Source: Thermoplasmata archaeon (lineage in GTDB: Archaea > Thermoplasmatota > Thermoplasmata > Thermoplasmatales > Thermoplasmataceae). From it: a DNA stretch of 7,691 nt. The stretch is taken from positions 1 through 7,691 of the forward strand of contig JAJZWN010000047.1 of the NCBI GenBank assembly GCA_021846695.1, read 5' to 3'. Position 1 is the stretch's first letter. Each line of letters starts with the position of its first letter. Of the stretch, positions 1 through 6,819 are shown in pieces. The notes below the pieces were generated by a model, which was given only the letters and a program-made list of their open reading frames with translations, was not told the DNA's origin and searched no databases. Both the position numbers and the translations under genes were made by a program.

Positions 1-1970
1 GTTATTGACGCATACATAGAAAGGTCTGAGGCTGTGGATGTACCTCCTCCTTTGTATGAAATATACATCACATTATAGAAATATTCTACAAATGGATTCC
101 ATACAAAATTGTGTACGTAAGGCTGTACGAAGTATATATCATCAGGAACCGGCAGCCACATATATGCATACTGGTCGTATGTAAGGTTCTGTACATGGTA
201 CATAGCCTTCTCCTGGGCAGATACATTTTCGAAATCCAGGGTAGAGAATATAGATTGCAGCGATGAATTGTCTACCCATGCCTTATTCCCTATCCCACCG
301 TTGGACACGTCCATGACCGGTATAAGTTGCTGTCCGACTGCATCAGAGTAATCAGGCTCCCATGCCAGATCCACGAAATGTGGGGTTACGCTTGCCGTTG
401 ACCACCCACCGACTATAGATTCTGTTACAAGTTTGGTATTAAACGTCAATCCAATCTGTGCAAACGAATCTATTGCTGCCGTGAGCTGGGCGTTCTCTAT
501 ACTCGTTGCAGGCGATAAGCCTGTCAGTGTAAATGTGTGAGAAGCTAAATTTTTCCCGCTCAGGTTTCCAACTCTAGTTCCATTTGCCAGTTTTACGTAG
601 AATCCCATTTGCTGGCCAGCTAGTGATATATTCTGAGCTGCACCTTTCAGATCCTGGGTAGGCAGTGAATAGTTATTTGGATTGTAGAATGCATTTCCAT
701 AACTTGGCGAGAGCGGTCCGAGTTCCTGGTAAGCTACAGATGTACCGTTATAATTATTATCATACACTTCCGCTTCAGCAGTATAATTCAATGCGTCGTA
801 TAAAGCTTGTCTGAAATAAGTATTGTTTGTATATGATCTCTTAACGTTCATTGAGATATAGAACGTTCCAATAACAGGAAATGTTTTTACAAGTGAACCG
901 GTGGCTTCTGATTTGTCATAAAACCCATTTATTATGCTTTTAAAGGACCCCGGTGATACTGTTGATATTGCAGATTGATTTTTATCAAATGTTTCTACAC
1001 GGCTTGTATGATCCAGGCCATACTTTATAACAATAGTTTTTATGTGTGCCGGTTGTGCAATTGAAGGCACACTGCCGTTGGCAATCATTGCATTTGTTAC
1101 CCAGTAGTTGGGATTTGCCTTAAGGACTATTGTAGAGAAGCCTTTTCCAACACTTGATAACTCATATGGCCCTGACCCTATAACCCCGTTTAAATTTATG
1201 TATGAATTCTGTGTGTTGTTTGTAACCCCTCCGTGTGCATCTACGTATGAAGGTTCTACTATGTCACCCCACCATCCTGCTACGTCCTGAAGCAGATATG
1301 AATAGGGATTCAATGTGTTAATAGATACATTATAATTCGAATTAACAACAATTGCCTGGTCAGCGAAAGACATTACTTTCATCTCCGTAGAATTGTAATT
1401 AAAGTTCGACAAAATACTGTCAAGGTCTGTGGCTGCCGTTTTATAATTCTGTGACATATTATTTGTGTTCATTCCTCCGTAGCCAGCAGATTTAAGTGCA
1501 CCAATGATCCCCCAGGGAAGTACTATCTGTGTATTTGCGTATGCTGTTCCATTGTATAATATACCTGAATAATCCGAAACGTATGGGCCTCCGCCCATAA
1601 CAAGGCCACGGTAGAATGAGAACCACACAGAAGTTGCGTTTATTGATTGATTATTGCTAAATTTGGCATCAGTCCTTAAACTAAAGGTATAATTCTGGTC
1701 GTTGTGAATCGTATAGGAACTGGCAAGAACAGGAACGACCTGGGTAGTACTGCTGCCATTGAATTCTGTTAATCCCTGAAATAATGCTGTGAACAATGGG
1801 CCATCCGTTGTGAAGAATGCGGTTGCCGGATCTAAAGAACCTGTAGCTGCTGTTTGTGAGACATCAGTAAACGGTGCCTTAGGGGCATGGTATAAAACTG
1901 CAAAGGCTGCACCTACCATAATTACAGCTATTACCACTGCAATTATTATTTTAATATTTCTTTTGACCAT
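1..1970 (-). CDS. ABC transporter solute-binding protein, family 5 (oligopeptide/nickel type), C-terminus cut by window edge
   Basis: Reading leftwards from the ATG at 1970, the frame stays open for 656 codons to the window edge with no stop, so the gene is partial at its 3' end. Residues 6-25 are a hydrophobic segment after a short basic start (MVKRN), acting as signal peptide or membrane anchor. No Cys follows it, so there is no lipobox. Family 5 (SBP_bac_5) landmarks are SLDPAT near residue 50, GSGPY at 265-269, NPNYW at 286-290 and AWEPDYSDA near 536, the counterpart of the usual WxxDYxDP motif. Known members bind oligopeptides, dipeptides or nickel outside the cell and deliver them to a DppBCDF-type permease; the ligand here cannot be read from sequence. 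The chain is rich in N, S, T and Y and poor in charged residues, with about 21 N-X-S/T sequons, as expected for a glycosylated surface protein. A Gly-Gly-Gly-Thr-Ser linker begins near the truncation, and related archaeal proteins often end in a second membrane anchor. Permease genes are not in the window and could lie to the left. Confidence 0.9.
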   Translation of the reverse strand, partial: MVKRNIKIIIAVVIAVIMVGAAFAVLYHAPKAPFTDVSQTAATGSLDPATAFFTTDGPLFTALFQGLTEFNGSSTTQVVPVLASSYTIHNDQNYTFSLRTDAKFSNNQSINATSVWFSFYRGLVMGGGPYVSDYSGILYNGTAYANTQIVLPWGIIGALKSAGYGGMNTNNMSQNYKTAATDLDSILSNFNYNSTEMKVMSFADQAIVVNSNYNVSINTLNPYSYLLQDVAGWWGDIVEPSYVDAHGGVTNNTQNSYINLNGVIGSGPYELSSVGKGFSTIVLKANPNYWVTNAMIANGSVPSIAQPAHIKTIVIKYGLDHTSRVETFDKNQSAISTVSPGSFKSIINGFYDKSEATGSLVKTFPVIGTFYISMNVKRSYTNNTYFRQALYDALNYTAEAEVYDNNYNGTSVAYQELGPLSPSYGNAFYNPNNYSLPTQDLKGAAQNISLAGQQMGFYVKLANGTRVGNLSGKNLASHTFTLTGLSPATSIENAQLTAAIDSFAQIGLTFNTKLVTESIVGGWSTASVTPHFVDLAWEPDYSDAVGQQLIPVMDVSNGGIGNKAWVDNSSLQSIFSTLDFENVSAQEKAMYHVQNLTYDQYAYMWLPVPDDIYFVQPYVHNFVWNPFVEYFYNVMYISYKGGGTSTASDLSMYASI

Positions 1971-2273
1971 AAAAATATAACTTATTATATTATAAATAAA
2001 TTTCTAAATATTTAACAGATAAATTCATTTCTAATCAGGATAATTGAACTTTTTGTGGAATATAAAGGTTCATGCATTTTAATAATTTATGTAACATTCT
2101 CACACACGGAACGGTTTTGCTTCTATATGGGTTATTTATACAGTATCAGCAACATTATTTTACATTGGATATAAGATGCGTTGCCACCTTTCAATAATGT
2201 CCCGCAATTAAATAAATGATCTACTAATACAAGTGTTAAATCTATTTAAAAAAAGTAGATATTATTGTAACAC
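1971..2273. other. Intergenic gap between the binding protein and the downstream amidotransferase
   Basis: These 303 bases hold the binding-protein promoter at the left end and the inverted repeat with T7 tract at the right end. The middle, about 2040-2230, has no credible gene. A minus-strand frame is open from about 2245 to 2150, but it has no ATG start and no recognisable domain. The stretch is less AT-rich than the gaps further right. No tRNA-like fold or repeat was noticed. Confidence 0.6.
1991..2000 (-). promoter_or_regulatory. TATA box of the solute-binding protein gene
   Basis: On the minus strand the sequence TTTATTTATA sits 21-30 bases upstream of the ATG at 1970. That is the spacing expected if transcription starts at or next to the start codon. 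No Shine-Dalgarno-like sequence precedes the ATG, so the mRNA is probably leaderless. The region is AT-rich throughout, so position matters more than the motif itself. Confidence 0.5.
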
Positions 2274-2275
2274 TT
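2231..2275 (-). terminator. Inverted repeat with internal T7 tract at the end of the downstream amidotransferase
   Basis: AAGTGTTA at 2231-2238 is the exact reverse complement of TAACACTT at 2268-2275. Inside it, ATCTA (2240-2244) pairs with TAGAT (2256-2260). The minus strand carries seven consecutive T at 2254-2248, about 20 bases past the stop codon, and the right arm overlaps that stop. Archaeal RNA polymerase terminates at oligo-T tracts without needing a hairpin, so the T run is the likely signal and the palindrome an extra feature. Confidence 0.5.
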
Positions 2276-2975
2276 AATGTATTTCTTCAAGATTTGACAT
2301 GGATTTGGTGGTAACCCTGGCGTATCTATCTATCCCATACAGGGTTAATGTTGATGAAACGACTGCCTTACCATGGGGCAATACTGCAGTATACATGTCG
2401 AGGTAATCACTTTTGCTTTCATCATGGTAAAAATTTTTGAAATATATTGTACCGCTTCTACTCTTCTTATCCAGATTAAGAATTATCACATTTAGAGAGC
2501 TTTTTGTGTAATCTTCAAGATCAGATATGCCATTAAGGCCATTCTTATTAAGGTATTCAAGTGCAGCCTCAGTATCATTATATACGCCCTTTATTCCTAA
2601 ATTCTCCATTAATTGTTGCTTATCTACAACTCCATTATGCGCCATATACATAACCTGATTTCCATTGGAAACCATGAATGGGTGTTCAAAAATTGGAGAG
2701 AGTAAATCTTTGTCATGTGCATTCAATGCATGGAATATAGCATATATCTTTCCATTAAATTCAGGCAAATTTAATTTTTCTTTATATATCGGCTTTGTAG
2801 ACCTGAAATGAAATAGGTTATCTTCCGTATAAACGACAATTCCAAATCCATCATCATGGCTCGAGTAACCATATTTCTCCCCTATTTTATCCTTACGTGA
2901 GGCTTCTATCAAGGCAGAGTAAAGCTCATCCAGCTCCTCATTGGAATACCCCACATAACCAAACATTCTGCACAT
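2274..2975 (-). CDS. Stand-alone class II glutamine amidotransferase, divergent copy lacking the glutamine-binding Arg
   Basis: A 233-residue Ntn-hydrolase-fold amidotransferase domain (GATase_4/YafJ-like). Family members expose an N-terminal Cys that hydrolyses glutamine to glutamate and ammonia. I start the gene at the ATG of MCRMFGY (2975), because Cys2 must become residue 1 after Met removal; the same frame is open 36 codons further up, but that extension would bury the nucleophile. Visible motifs are Cys2, SHDDGFG at 39-45 (usual HxDGWG), HPF 98-100, the oxyanion HNG at 113-115 and NDTE 133-136 (glutamine-binding acidic residue). At 82-88 the copy reads HALNAHD where its neighbour reads LARKASG, so the conserved Arg84 is Leu (codon TTG, 2726-2724). 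The C-terminal VPxGxL-like end is also eroded. Its paralogue lies 201 bases upstream in transcription. Being free of a synthase domain, its partner or acceptor is unknown. It could be inactive, a regulatory subunit, or specific for another substrate. Confidence 0.85.
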   Translation of the reverse strand: MCRMFGYVGYSNEELDELYSALIEASRKDKIGEKYGYSSHDDGFGIVVYTEDNLFHFRSTKPIYKEKLNLPEFNGKIYAIFHALNAHDKDLLSPIFEHPFMVSNGNQVMYMAHNGVVDKQQLMENLGIKGVYNDTEAALEYLNKNGLNGISDLEDYTKSSLNVIILNLDKKSRSGTIYFKNFYHDESKSDYLDMYTAVLPHGKAVVSSTLTLYGIDRYARVTTKSMSNLEEIH

Positions 2976-2994
2976 ATAGAATATATAAGGTTTC

Positions 2995-3004
2995 ATAATA
3001 TAAT
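2995..3004 (-). promoter_or_regulatory. TATA-like box of the divergent amidotransferase gene
   Basis: Minus-strand ATTATATTAT lies 20-29 bases upstream of the ATG at 2975, which fits a leaderless start. A second TATA-like run, TTATATAT (2988-2981), is only 6-13 bases from the ATG, too close to direct initiation at that codon. The same two-box layout precedes the upstream paralogue. The position also supports choosing 2975 over 3083 as the start. Confidence 0.45.
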
Positions 3005-3111
3005 AATTATGAGTTACCGTCAAAGAGGCCCAATTTAGGAAGTCTGTATTCATCTTACTCAGACTAAGTGAAATCCATATCATAATATTGCCCGCAAAAA
3101 TGGTATTTTAT

Positions 3112-3118
3112 AAAAAAA
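3112..3118 (-). terminator. T7 tract downstream of the conserved amidotransferase
   Basis: The minus strand has seven consecutive T about 60 bases after the stop codon of the upstream amidotransferase gene and before the promoter of the next one. Oligo-T runs are the main archaeal termination signal. No good hairpin precedes it. In DNA this AT-rich a chance run is possible. Confidence 0.35.
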
Positions 3119-3176
3119 TAAGAGAAAACTCAGGTTTGCAACATTTAACAATCATATAAATTATTAGAAGAACAAA

Positions 3177-3875
3177 TTATAATTCCATAAGTTTCCCAAA
3201 GGGAACTTTTTCATCTGTGTTTATACCATGCAACCTCAATGTTGAGGAAATTACTGCATCACCATGAGTTAGGTGCACTTTGTACATATCACTATATTCA
3301 TGTTTATCTTTATTTATATAGTAATTTAAATAATATAATGACCTTTTTTTATCAGTTTTCGAAATAGATAACATCAGAAGGTTTAAGGATGATGTTGTGT
3401 AATTTTTCATAAGATTATTTATTGTATCTGAATTAATTCCATATTTCGAAATATACTTTAATGCCAGTTCTGAATCAGAAGCGTCATACCTGTAATTTAA
3501 TTCCTTTTTTAATTCATCTTCAGATACAGAACCATTATGTGCAAGGTAGATCAGATTATTGCTATAGTCATCCATAAAAGGGTGTGAATACATAACTCCC
3601 ATGTGTTTTTTCCCCGAAGCCTTTCTTGCAAGGAAAATGGCATACATATCTCCAGTGACCTCGGGCAATTTCACATTTTCTTCATATATGGGGTTTTCAG
3701 ATCTATAATAGTAAATATTTTGCCCGTTGTATATTACGTACCCGAAACCGTCGGGATGATTTGCATACCCGAATTTGCTTCCTATTGTATCATTTCTTGC
3801 AGATTCTTTCAAGGCATTATATAAATTATTTAATTCTTCCTGTGAATTGCCTTTATAGGCAAACATCCTACACAT
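3177..3875 (-). CDS. Stand-alone class II glutamine amidotransferase, conserved copy
   Basis: A 232-residue single-domain glutamine amidotransferase of the GATase_4/YafJ-like group, starting MCRMFAYKG so that Cys2 becomes the N-terminal nucleophile. All expected landmarks are present: NHPDGFG 39-45, LARKASG 82-88 with Arg84 in the place that binds the glutamine carboxylate in this fold, SHPF 97-100, AHNG 112-115 (oxyanion Asn-Gly), SDSE 133-136, the late SSTL motif and a C-terminal KVPFGKLMEL like the VPxGxL end of YafJ-type proteins. It should therefore be able to hydrolyse glutamine. There is no signal peptide or membrane segment, so it is presumably cytoplasmic. About half its residues match the downstream copy by eye, with 45 of the first 81 identical and no gaps. 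The ATPase gene ends 85 bases upstream, but this gene appears to have its own TATA box. Known relatives include E. coli YafJ (function uncertain) and yeast DUG3 (glutathione breakdown). The biological acceptor cannot be stated. Confidence 0.88.
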   Translation of the reverse strand: MCRMFAYKGNSQEELNNLYNALKESARNDTIGSKFGYANHPDGFGYVIYNGQNIYYYRSENPIYEENVKLPEVTGDMYAIFLARKASGKKHMGVMYSHPFMDDYSNNLIYLAHNGSVSEDELKKELNYRYDASDSELALKYISKYGINSDTINNLMKNYTTSSLNLLMLSISKTDKKRSLYYLNYYINKDKHEYSDMYKVHLTHGDAVISSTLRLHGINTDEKVPFGKLMEL

Positions 3876-3895
3876 GTAAATATATAATTTGATTG

Positions 3896-3905
3896 AATAT
3901 ATAAT
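3896..3905 (-). promoter_or_regulatory. TATA box of the conserved amidotransferase gene
   Basis: Minus-strand ATTATATATT lies 21-30 bases before the ATG at 3875, correct for leaderless initiation. A second TTATATAT follows at 3887-3880, close to the ATG. No Shine-Dalgarno sequence is visible. The arrangement matches that in front of the downstream paralogue. Confidence 0.5.
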
Positions 3906-3960
3906 TTCTTATTTTAAAATTAAATATGATATTCGTTCTGCACGCTTGACCGGGTTATCT

Positions 3961-5337
3961 CTATTTATTCAATTTTTTTATTATCTTATTTATATCGGCA
4001 AAATCCACATTGATTGCTTCGTTACTCTTTGTTTTAAAAGATTTTGCAATAATCATATAATACTCTTTATTCCTTTTAATATTAACACTTAATGATTTAT
4101 ATTTTAATTCGTTGTATATTTTTATTCCGTCAACATCTGGTACAAATTTAATTTCTATAAAGACAACATCATTTTTGTCGTTAGTAGCAACTCCATCTAT
4201 TTCAACATCTTTATGCCAGAATTTGTTAACCTGGAAATTGTGAATCGGGATAGGTATTATTCCCCTGGAAACCATTTCAAGTGCAATTCTTTCAAAGGTA
4301 TGCCCGTAGAATGTATTTAAATTATTATTGATTTTTTTAAAAACGCTCTCAATATTCCCCAGCTCCAGGTCAGACCTATTTGGATCTACAAACTTATAAT
4401 AAAAATTTAAAAAATAATCATTAATTTCATAGATTCCACGCCTTTTTTGATTAAGAGGGATAATATATTTGATGAATCTACTGGAAATAAGGGTTTCCAG
4501 ATACCTGGAGATATTTCCGGAATCTAGATGGAGTGCATTCTGCAGCTCTCCATATGTATTTTTACCCTCCGATATTCTTTTTAAAATCATTTCATATATC
4601 CTGGGTTCCCGGAATTCTTCTTTCAACAGTATTTTTGGTTCTTCATATAATATCTCCCCCTTTGAGAGTATTATATTTTTGATATTCCATTCAATATTCT
4701 GATTTTTATCTATCAGGGAAAGGTAGAATGGGACATTTCCAAAAATTGAATGTATTTTCACAATATCTTCGAAATCTCCAGGATAAAAATATTCTATTAA
4801 ATTCGGATCGAAGCCAGATATTTCTAAACTACCGGTTCTCCTGCCATATACCGGCGACTTGAAATTTAAAATCTCATCCTCCATCATGCTTATGCTTGAA
4901 CCTGAAAAGATAATAAACAGTCTGGAATTTACCATTAATTCATCATATATTTTCTGGAATATGGATAGAATACCTTTATTTAATGAAACTAGATAGGTAA
5001 TTTCATCTAATGCTATTATGATTTTTTCATCTTTAATTTCATCTATTAGGTATTTAAACAGGGTAAACAGGTCCACGTCAAGATTCAAAAAATACGACTT
5101 GCCTGTAATACTGGAAAATTCTGATTTTAAATATGTTATATTCTCCTCTATACTGTCTGCTGTGCATAAATGATATACCGTCTTTTTTCCGGAAATAAAC
5201 TCTTTGATAAGTTCAGTTTTTCCTATTCTTCTCCGGCCATATATTATTATTAATTGTGGTTTATCCTCATCATATTTTTTATTAAGAAAATTTAATTCAT
5301 ATTTCCTGTTTATAAATTGCTGTATCATAATTATCAT
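3961..5337 (-). CDS. Archaeal AAA-type ATPase with winged helix and DUF234 nuclease-like C-terminus
   Basis: A 458-residue protein of the archaeal ATPase_2 (PF01637) plus DUF234 (PF03008) architecture, close to the usual family length. An INRKYEL motif (9-15) precedes Walker A GRRRIGKT (34-41). Walker B is IIIALDE (106-112), a sensor-like FSGSS lies at 144-148, and the family motif PVYGRRTG at 162-169. Residues about 245-310 look like a winged helix (GNISRYLETLISSRFI). The C-terminal part has GHTFE (345-349), EID (379-381) and EIK (395-397), the spacing of a PD-(D/E)XK nuclease-like fold. Family members are abundant in archaea and their function is mostly unknown; DNA processing and mobile-element roles have been proposed. 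The start is uncertain: M1 (5337) or M4 (5328, MIQQFINR). The TATA-like box at 5361-5354 fits a start between them. The gene is more AT-rich than the binding protein and heavy in Ile, Asn and Lys, which may reflect transfer. All key residues are intact. Confidence 0.88.
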   Translation of the reverse strand: MIIMIQQFINRKYELNFLNKKYDEDKPQLIIIYGRRRIGKTELIKEFISGKKTVYHLCTADSIEENITYLKSEFSSITGKSYFLNLDVDLFTLFKYLIDEIKDEKIIIALDEITYLVSLNKGILSIFQKIYDELMVNSRLFIIFSGSSISMMEDEILNFKSPVYGRRTGSLEISGFDPNLIEYFYPGDFEDIVKIHSIFGNVPFYLSLIDKNQNIEWNIKNIILSKGEILYEEPKILLKEEFREPRIYEMILKRISEGKNTYGELQNALHLDSGNISRYLETLISSRFIKYIIPLNQKRRGIYEINDYFLNFYYKFVDPNRSDLELGNIESVFKKINNNLNTFYGHTFERIALEMVSRGIIPIPIHNFQVNKFWHKDVEIDGVATNDKNDVVFIEIKFVPDVDGIKIYNELKYKSLSVNIKRNKEYYMIIAKSFKTKSNEAINVDFADINKIIKKLNK

Positions 5338-5353
5338 AATTTGATTACAGGTT

Positions 5354-5361
5354 AATATAAA
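5354..5361 (-). promoter_or_regulatory. TATA box of the ATPase gene
   Basis: Minus-strand TTTATATT is centred about 20 bases before the first ATG (5337) and about 29 bases before the second in-frame ATG (5328). The expected transcription start falls near 5331, between them. A transcript beginning there would exclude the first ATG and favour 5328. Confidence 0.45.
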
Positions 5362-5441
5362 AAGTTATTTACTAATATCAGGGGATAAGACAATATAGAA
5401 ATTGAATAGGCTCATTAATATAGTTAGCTGACTCTCTATGA

Positions 5442-5502
5442 ATCCAGACATAGATAGGATCTTTAAATGCTGTTCTGGATAAAATGACCGGGGATTTCCG
5501 GT
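5442..5502. other. Two adjacent stem-loops in the gap between the MFS and ATPase genes
   Basis: ATCCAGA (5442-5448) is the reverse complement of TCTGGAT (5474-5480), and the stem extends by CA/TG across a one-base bulge around a loop of about 20 bases. Six bases later, ACCGG (5487-5491) pairs with CCGGT (5498-5502) around a six-base loop. These are the only GC-rich stems in this gap. On the minus strand they lie roughly 85-145 bases past the MFS stop. They could be an mRNA 3' structure, a small RNA or an element remnant. Only short frames occur here, for example 14 codons from the ATG at 5438. Confidence 0.35.
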
Positions 5503-5585
5503 TAACAATGTTAAATTATCTTCTATTGTTTATATGACTATTTATGTTTAAATTCTTCCTGTCCTTGCATTGTTTCCGTAATGCA

Positions 5586-6809
5586 CTACCTTTTTCCATG
5601 GCACATTAATAAAGATTCTTTTTTATATCTTAGTCTTATCATTGAAATCATACCGGCGAATGCGCCGATTGAAAGAAATGAAAATGCCCAGTGCCAGCCT
5701 ACAATATTTCTCAATATATCTATAGCATAAATTGATCCAACGGTTATTAAAAAACCTACAGCCATTTGAAACGTTAATGCACTCCCCCTTATTGCATCGT
5801 TACTTAATTCTGTGACAGCGGTAGAAAATTGTGCTGAATCTGCTATGGCGGTTATTCCCCAGACAATACCTACAATTATTGTAATATACGGGACAGCTCT
5901 ATATGTTAATCCTATTAATATGGCGGCTGTTCCGCTTATACTGAGGTATATGGACGTAGATAAGGTTCTCCCTATCCGGTCAGATATAACCCCACCAAGG
6001 ACAGACCCTGTTACACCGGATAATCCTATAATTGAAAATGAAGCAATTCCCGTTATAAACAATAACCTGCTTCCCGTATAATAAAAGGCAAAACTTGATA
6101 GGAGAAATATTGGAATCCACGTCCACATAGCATACAGTTCCCACATGTGTCCAAAATAACCGAAATTTGCAAGCATCACCGGTTTATTTTTTATTATCTG
6201 TTTTATTGTATCCCATTTAAATTTAGGTGCTTTTATCTGATTTTTATCATCGTGCAAAGCAAATAAAACCATAGCCCCACCCAGAATGGATAACAACGAT
6301 GAAAATTCCATCAATGCCCTCCATTCCGTAATAAATGGCAAATCCAGTATTATATGTGGCAATGCAGTTCCAAGCGTTAGCCCGGCTATTACTATACCAA
6401 GTGCTAAACCTCTTCTCGTGGGAAACCAGCTTGATACAATTAAAACTGCCACAGGGTAAACCCCTGCCATCATAATTCCGGTTGATAGCATTAAAACCAT
6501 TTCAATTAAAAAATGGCGATATAATAGAACAAATAACAGCGTAAATATCGCACTCATAATTGAAGAAAAGGTGAATAATTTTCTTGGGTTAACTTTATCA
6601 GCCAGCCCCAGAGTAGCACTTATCAATGCACCCAGAACAAAGCCTATCTGTACCATTAAAGTTACAATAAGGGTACCTAATCCGGAAATACCCCATACAG
6701 GTTCCAGTTCGGGTGCTATGGTGGATGCACTAAACCATAAACTCATCACCATCAATTCAGAAACGCTCATTATTATGAGAACAAACCATTTATATTTTTT
6801 AGCCTCCAT
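5586..6809 (-). CDS. Major facilitator superfamily transporter, 12 membrane segments
   Basis: A 407-residue inner-membrane permease of normal MFS length with about twelve hydrophobic segments. The MFS A motif between segments 2 and 3 reads GLADKVNPRK (68-77), and its second-half counterpart GGVISDRIGR is at 272-281. Other markers are WFPTRRGLALG at 128-138, GHMWELYAMWTWIP at 220-233 and ADSAQFSTAVTEL at 323-335. The last two are typical of a group of MFS proteins often labelled nitrate/nitrite- or cyanate-like without experimental support, so the substrate remains unknown. The linker around 185-210 is the central cytoplasmic loop. The start at 6809 is supported by GGTGG (6818-6814) just upstream, a Shine-Dalgarno-like site. 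The TauE-family gene ends 10 bases before it, so the two are almost certainly one transcript and may act on related solutes. The protein ends in a basic tail, LRYKKESLLMCHGKR. No promoter of its own is evident. Confidence 0.9.
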   Translation of the reverse strand: MEAKKYKWFVLIIMSVSELMVMSLWFSASTIAPELEPVWGISGLGTLIVTLMVQIGFVLGALISATLGLADKVNPRKLFTFSSIMSAIFTLLFVLLYRHFLIEMVLMLSTGIMMAGVYPVAVLIVSSWFPTRRGLALGIVIAGLTLGTALPHIILDLPFITEWRALMEFSSLLSILGGAMVLFALHDDKNQIKAPKFKWDTIKQIIKNKPVMLANFGYFGHMWELYAMWTWIPIFLLSSFAFYYTGSRLLFITGIASFSIIGLSGVTGSVLGGVISDRIGRTLSTSIYLSISGTAAILIGLTYRAVPYITIIVGIVWGITAIADSAQFSTAVTELSNDAIRGSALTFQMAVGFLITVGSIYAIDILRNIVGWHWAFSFLSIGAFAGMISMIRLRYKKESLLMCHGKR

Positions 6810-6813
6810 ACAA

Positions 6814-6818
6814 CCACC
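6814..6818 (-). promoter_or_regulatory. Shine-Dalgarno-like site for the MFS gene
   Basis: Between the TAG stop of the TauE-family gene and the MFS ATG, the minus strand reads TGGTGGTTGT. GGTGG lies about five bases from the ATG and partly matches the archaeal anti-Shine-Dalgarno sequence. This contrasts with the leaderless first genes elsewhere in the window and supports translation from a polycistronic mRNA starting at 6809. Confidence 0.5.
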
Positions 6819-6819
6819 A

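Noticed and set aside
1108..1290. Plus-strand 60-codon frame
   Set aside because: It is the antisense shadow of the binding protein, whose family motifs GSGPY and NPNYW lie in or next to this interval on the minus strand.
1789..1980. Plus-strand frame ending in a hydrophobic stretch like a membrane anchor
   Set aside because: It is the antisense of the binding protein's N-terminus; its hydrophobic tail mirrors the signal segment on the other strand.
2150..2246. Minus-strand open frame of just over 30 codons, including GNASYIQCKI, suggestive of a gene remnant
   Set aside because: It has no ATG start and no motif I can assign, and a frame of this length is expected by chance in AT-rich DNA.
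2976..3083. 36-codon N-terminal extension of the divergent amidotransferase (ATG at 3083)
   Set aside because: It would bury the catalytic Cys2, the paralogue begins at the equivalent MCRMF, and a correctly spaced TATA-like box sits inside the extension.
5438..5482. Plus-strand 14-codon frame MNPDIDRIFKCCSG
   Set aside because: Too short, with no family resemblance; it overlaps the first stem-loop.
5504..5530. AACAAT/ATTGTT inverted repeat
   Set aside because: Only six AT-rich pairs with a wide spacer, which is expected by chance.
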